Notes under the pieces: model-generated
Told to the model about the DNA's origin: nothing
Seen by the model: the letters and a program-made list of their open reading frames with translations, nothing else
Database searches by the model: none
Assembly: GCA_040752895.1 (NCBI GenBank)
Contig: JBFMHN010000002.1
Coordinates: forward strand, 330,368-394,367
Direction: 5' to 3'
DNA length: 64,000 nucleotides
Source of the DNA: Pseudomonadota bacterium
Lineage (GTDB): Bacteria > Pseudomonadota > Alphaproteobacteria > GCA-2746255
Translations under genes and position numbers: made by a program
In this document: positions 63,879 to 64,000 of the stretch, piece after piece
Layout: every line of letters begins with the position of its first letter
Position numbering within the stretch: the stretch's first letter is position 1

Positions 63879-64000
63879 ATGGCCATAGCAGCTGAGACCG
63901 CAACGGAACCAAGACCGGAGCTTCTGCAGGTTGCGGAGAGCGTTGCTCGAGACAAAGGCATCCAGCCCGAAGAGGTCCTGGTGGCAATGGAGCAGGCTAT
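63879..64000 (+). CDS. nusA: NusA transcription factor, 3' truncated by window end
   Basis: First 40 codons only (MAIAAETATEPRPELLQVAE...). The segment ELLQVAESVARDKGIQPEEV and then AMEQA matches the NusA N-terminal domain. ATG 63879 follows GAGG (63867-63870), 9 bases after the rimP stop. Order rimP-nusA is universal in proteobacteria, which makes the call safe although domain coverage is small. Confidence 0.9.
   Translation, partial: MAIAAETATEPRPELLQVAESVARDKGIQPEEVLVAMEQA

Noticed and set aside
1-64000. CRISPR arrays, insertion sequences, prophage genes, toxin-antitoxin pairs, rRNA and tRNA genes.
   Set aside because: None seen: no repeat-spacer array, transposase or integrase motif, phage structural gene, or rRNA/tRNA-like segment was recognised on either strand.

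Overview
The window is a GC-rich, gene-dense bacterial chromosome segment (about 67 protein genes, almost no non-coding space, no rRNA, tRNA, CRISPR array, insertion sequence or prophage that I could see). Gene content and order point to an alphaproteobacterium, most likely Rhodospirillales-like: hrcA-grpE-dnaK-dnaJ beside rph-rdgB-hemW, a MucR regulator, a Fur without CxxC motifs, the ornithine-lipid pair olsB-olsA, a PstA/PstC pair with the long N-terminal regions seen in this class, a PraR/PhrR-type regulator before metK, and the lnt/metK/trmB/rimP/nusA order. Start sites were re-chosen from conserved N-termini and ribosome binding sites; many genes overlap by ATGA or 8 bases, which implies translational coupling.

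Layout. 1-2.2 kb: end of an XRE regulator, then hslU and hslV on the minus strand. 2.3-6.2 kb: a his operon (hisB, a small membrane protein, hisH, hisA, hisF, hisE) ending in hinT. 6.2-14.7 kb: comM, gshB, a two-BON lipoprotein, yraN and rsmI (minus), an LppC-type lipoprotein (plus), then rph-rdgB-hemW (minus). 14.9-20.8 kb: hrcA, grpE, dnaK, dnaJ, dapB. 20.8-26.7 kb: small membrane or lipoprotein genes around nth, a PfkB sugar/nucleoside kinase, an AmpG-like permease, alanine dehydrogenase. 26.7-34.3 kb: complete phosphate regulon phoR-pstS-pstC-pstA-pstB-phoU-phoB (minus) with a strong Pho box before pstS. 34.4-45.1 kb: maeB (minus), mutS, glnD, murJ, trpS. 45.2-51 kb: TauE/SafE exporter, Alph_Pro_TM protein, UspA-like protein, Nfu scaffold, then three cell-wall-type hydrolases. 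51.1-60.6 kb: tsaB, rimI, mucR, fur, olsB, olsA, miaB, phoH, ybeY, corC, lnt. 60.6-64 kb: PhrR-like regulator, metK, trmB, rimP and the first 40 codons of nusA.

How it works together. Most of the window is core housekeeping: proteostasis (HslVU, DnaKJ-GrpE, HrcA), histidine synthesis, phosphate uptake and signalling, nitrogen signalling (GlnD), envelope assembly (MurJ, Lnt, AmpG, LppC, ornithine lipid), RNA modification and ribosome maturation (MiaB, TsaB, RsmI, YbeY, RimP, TrmB). Regulatory DNA can be read at several places: RpoH-type promoters before dnaK and possibly hslV, a sigma70-type promoter before hrcA, a Pho box overlapping the end of phoR, a promoter before fur whose 17-bp spacer is a near-perfect palindrome, and a promoter plus Rho-independent terminator in the leader of rimP-nusA.

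No clearly new defence, toxin or mobile system is visible. The less-described items most worth attention are the TauE / Alph_Pro_TM / UspA three-gene unit, the fur promoter palindrome, the rimP-nusA leader terminator, the zinc-ligand-poor MucR, the repeated GTATGC motifs before the PhrR-like gene, and the AT-rich inverted repeat before nfu.
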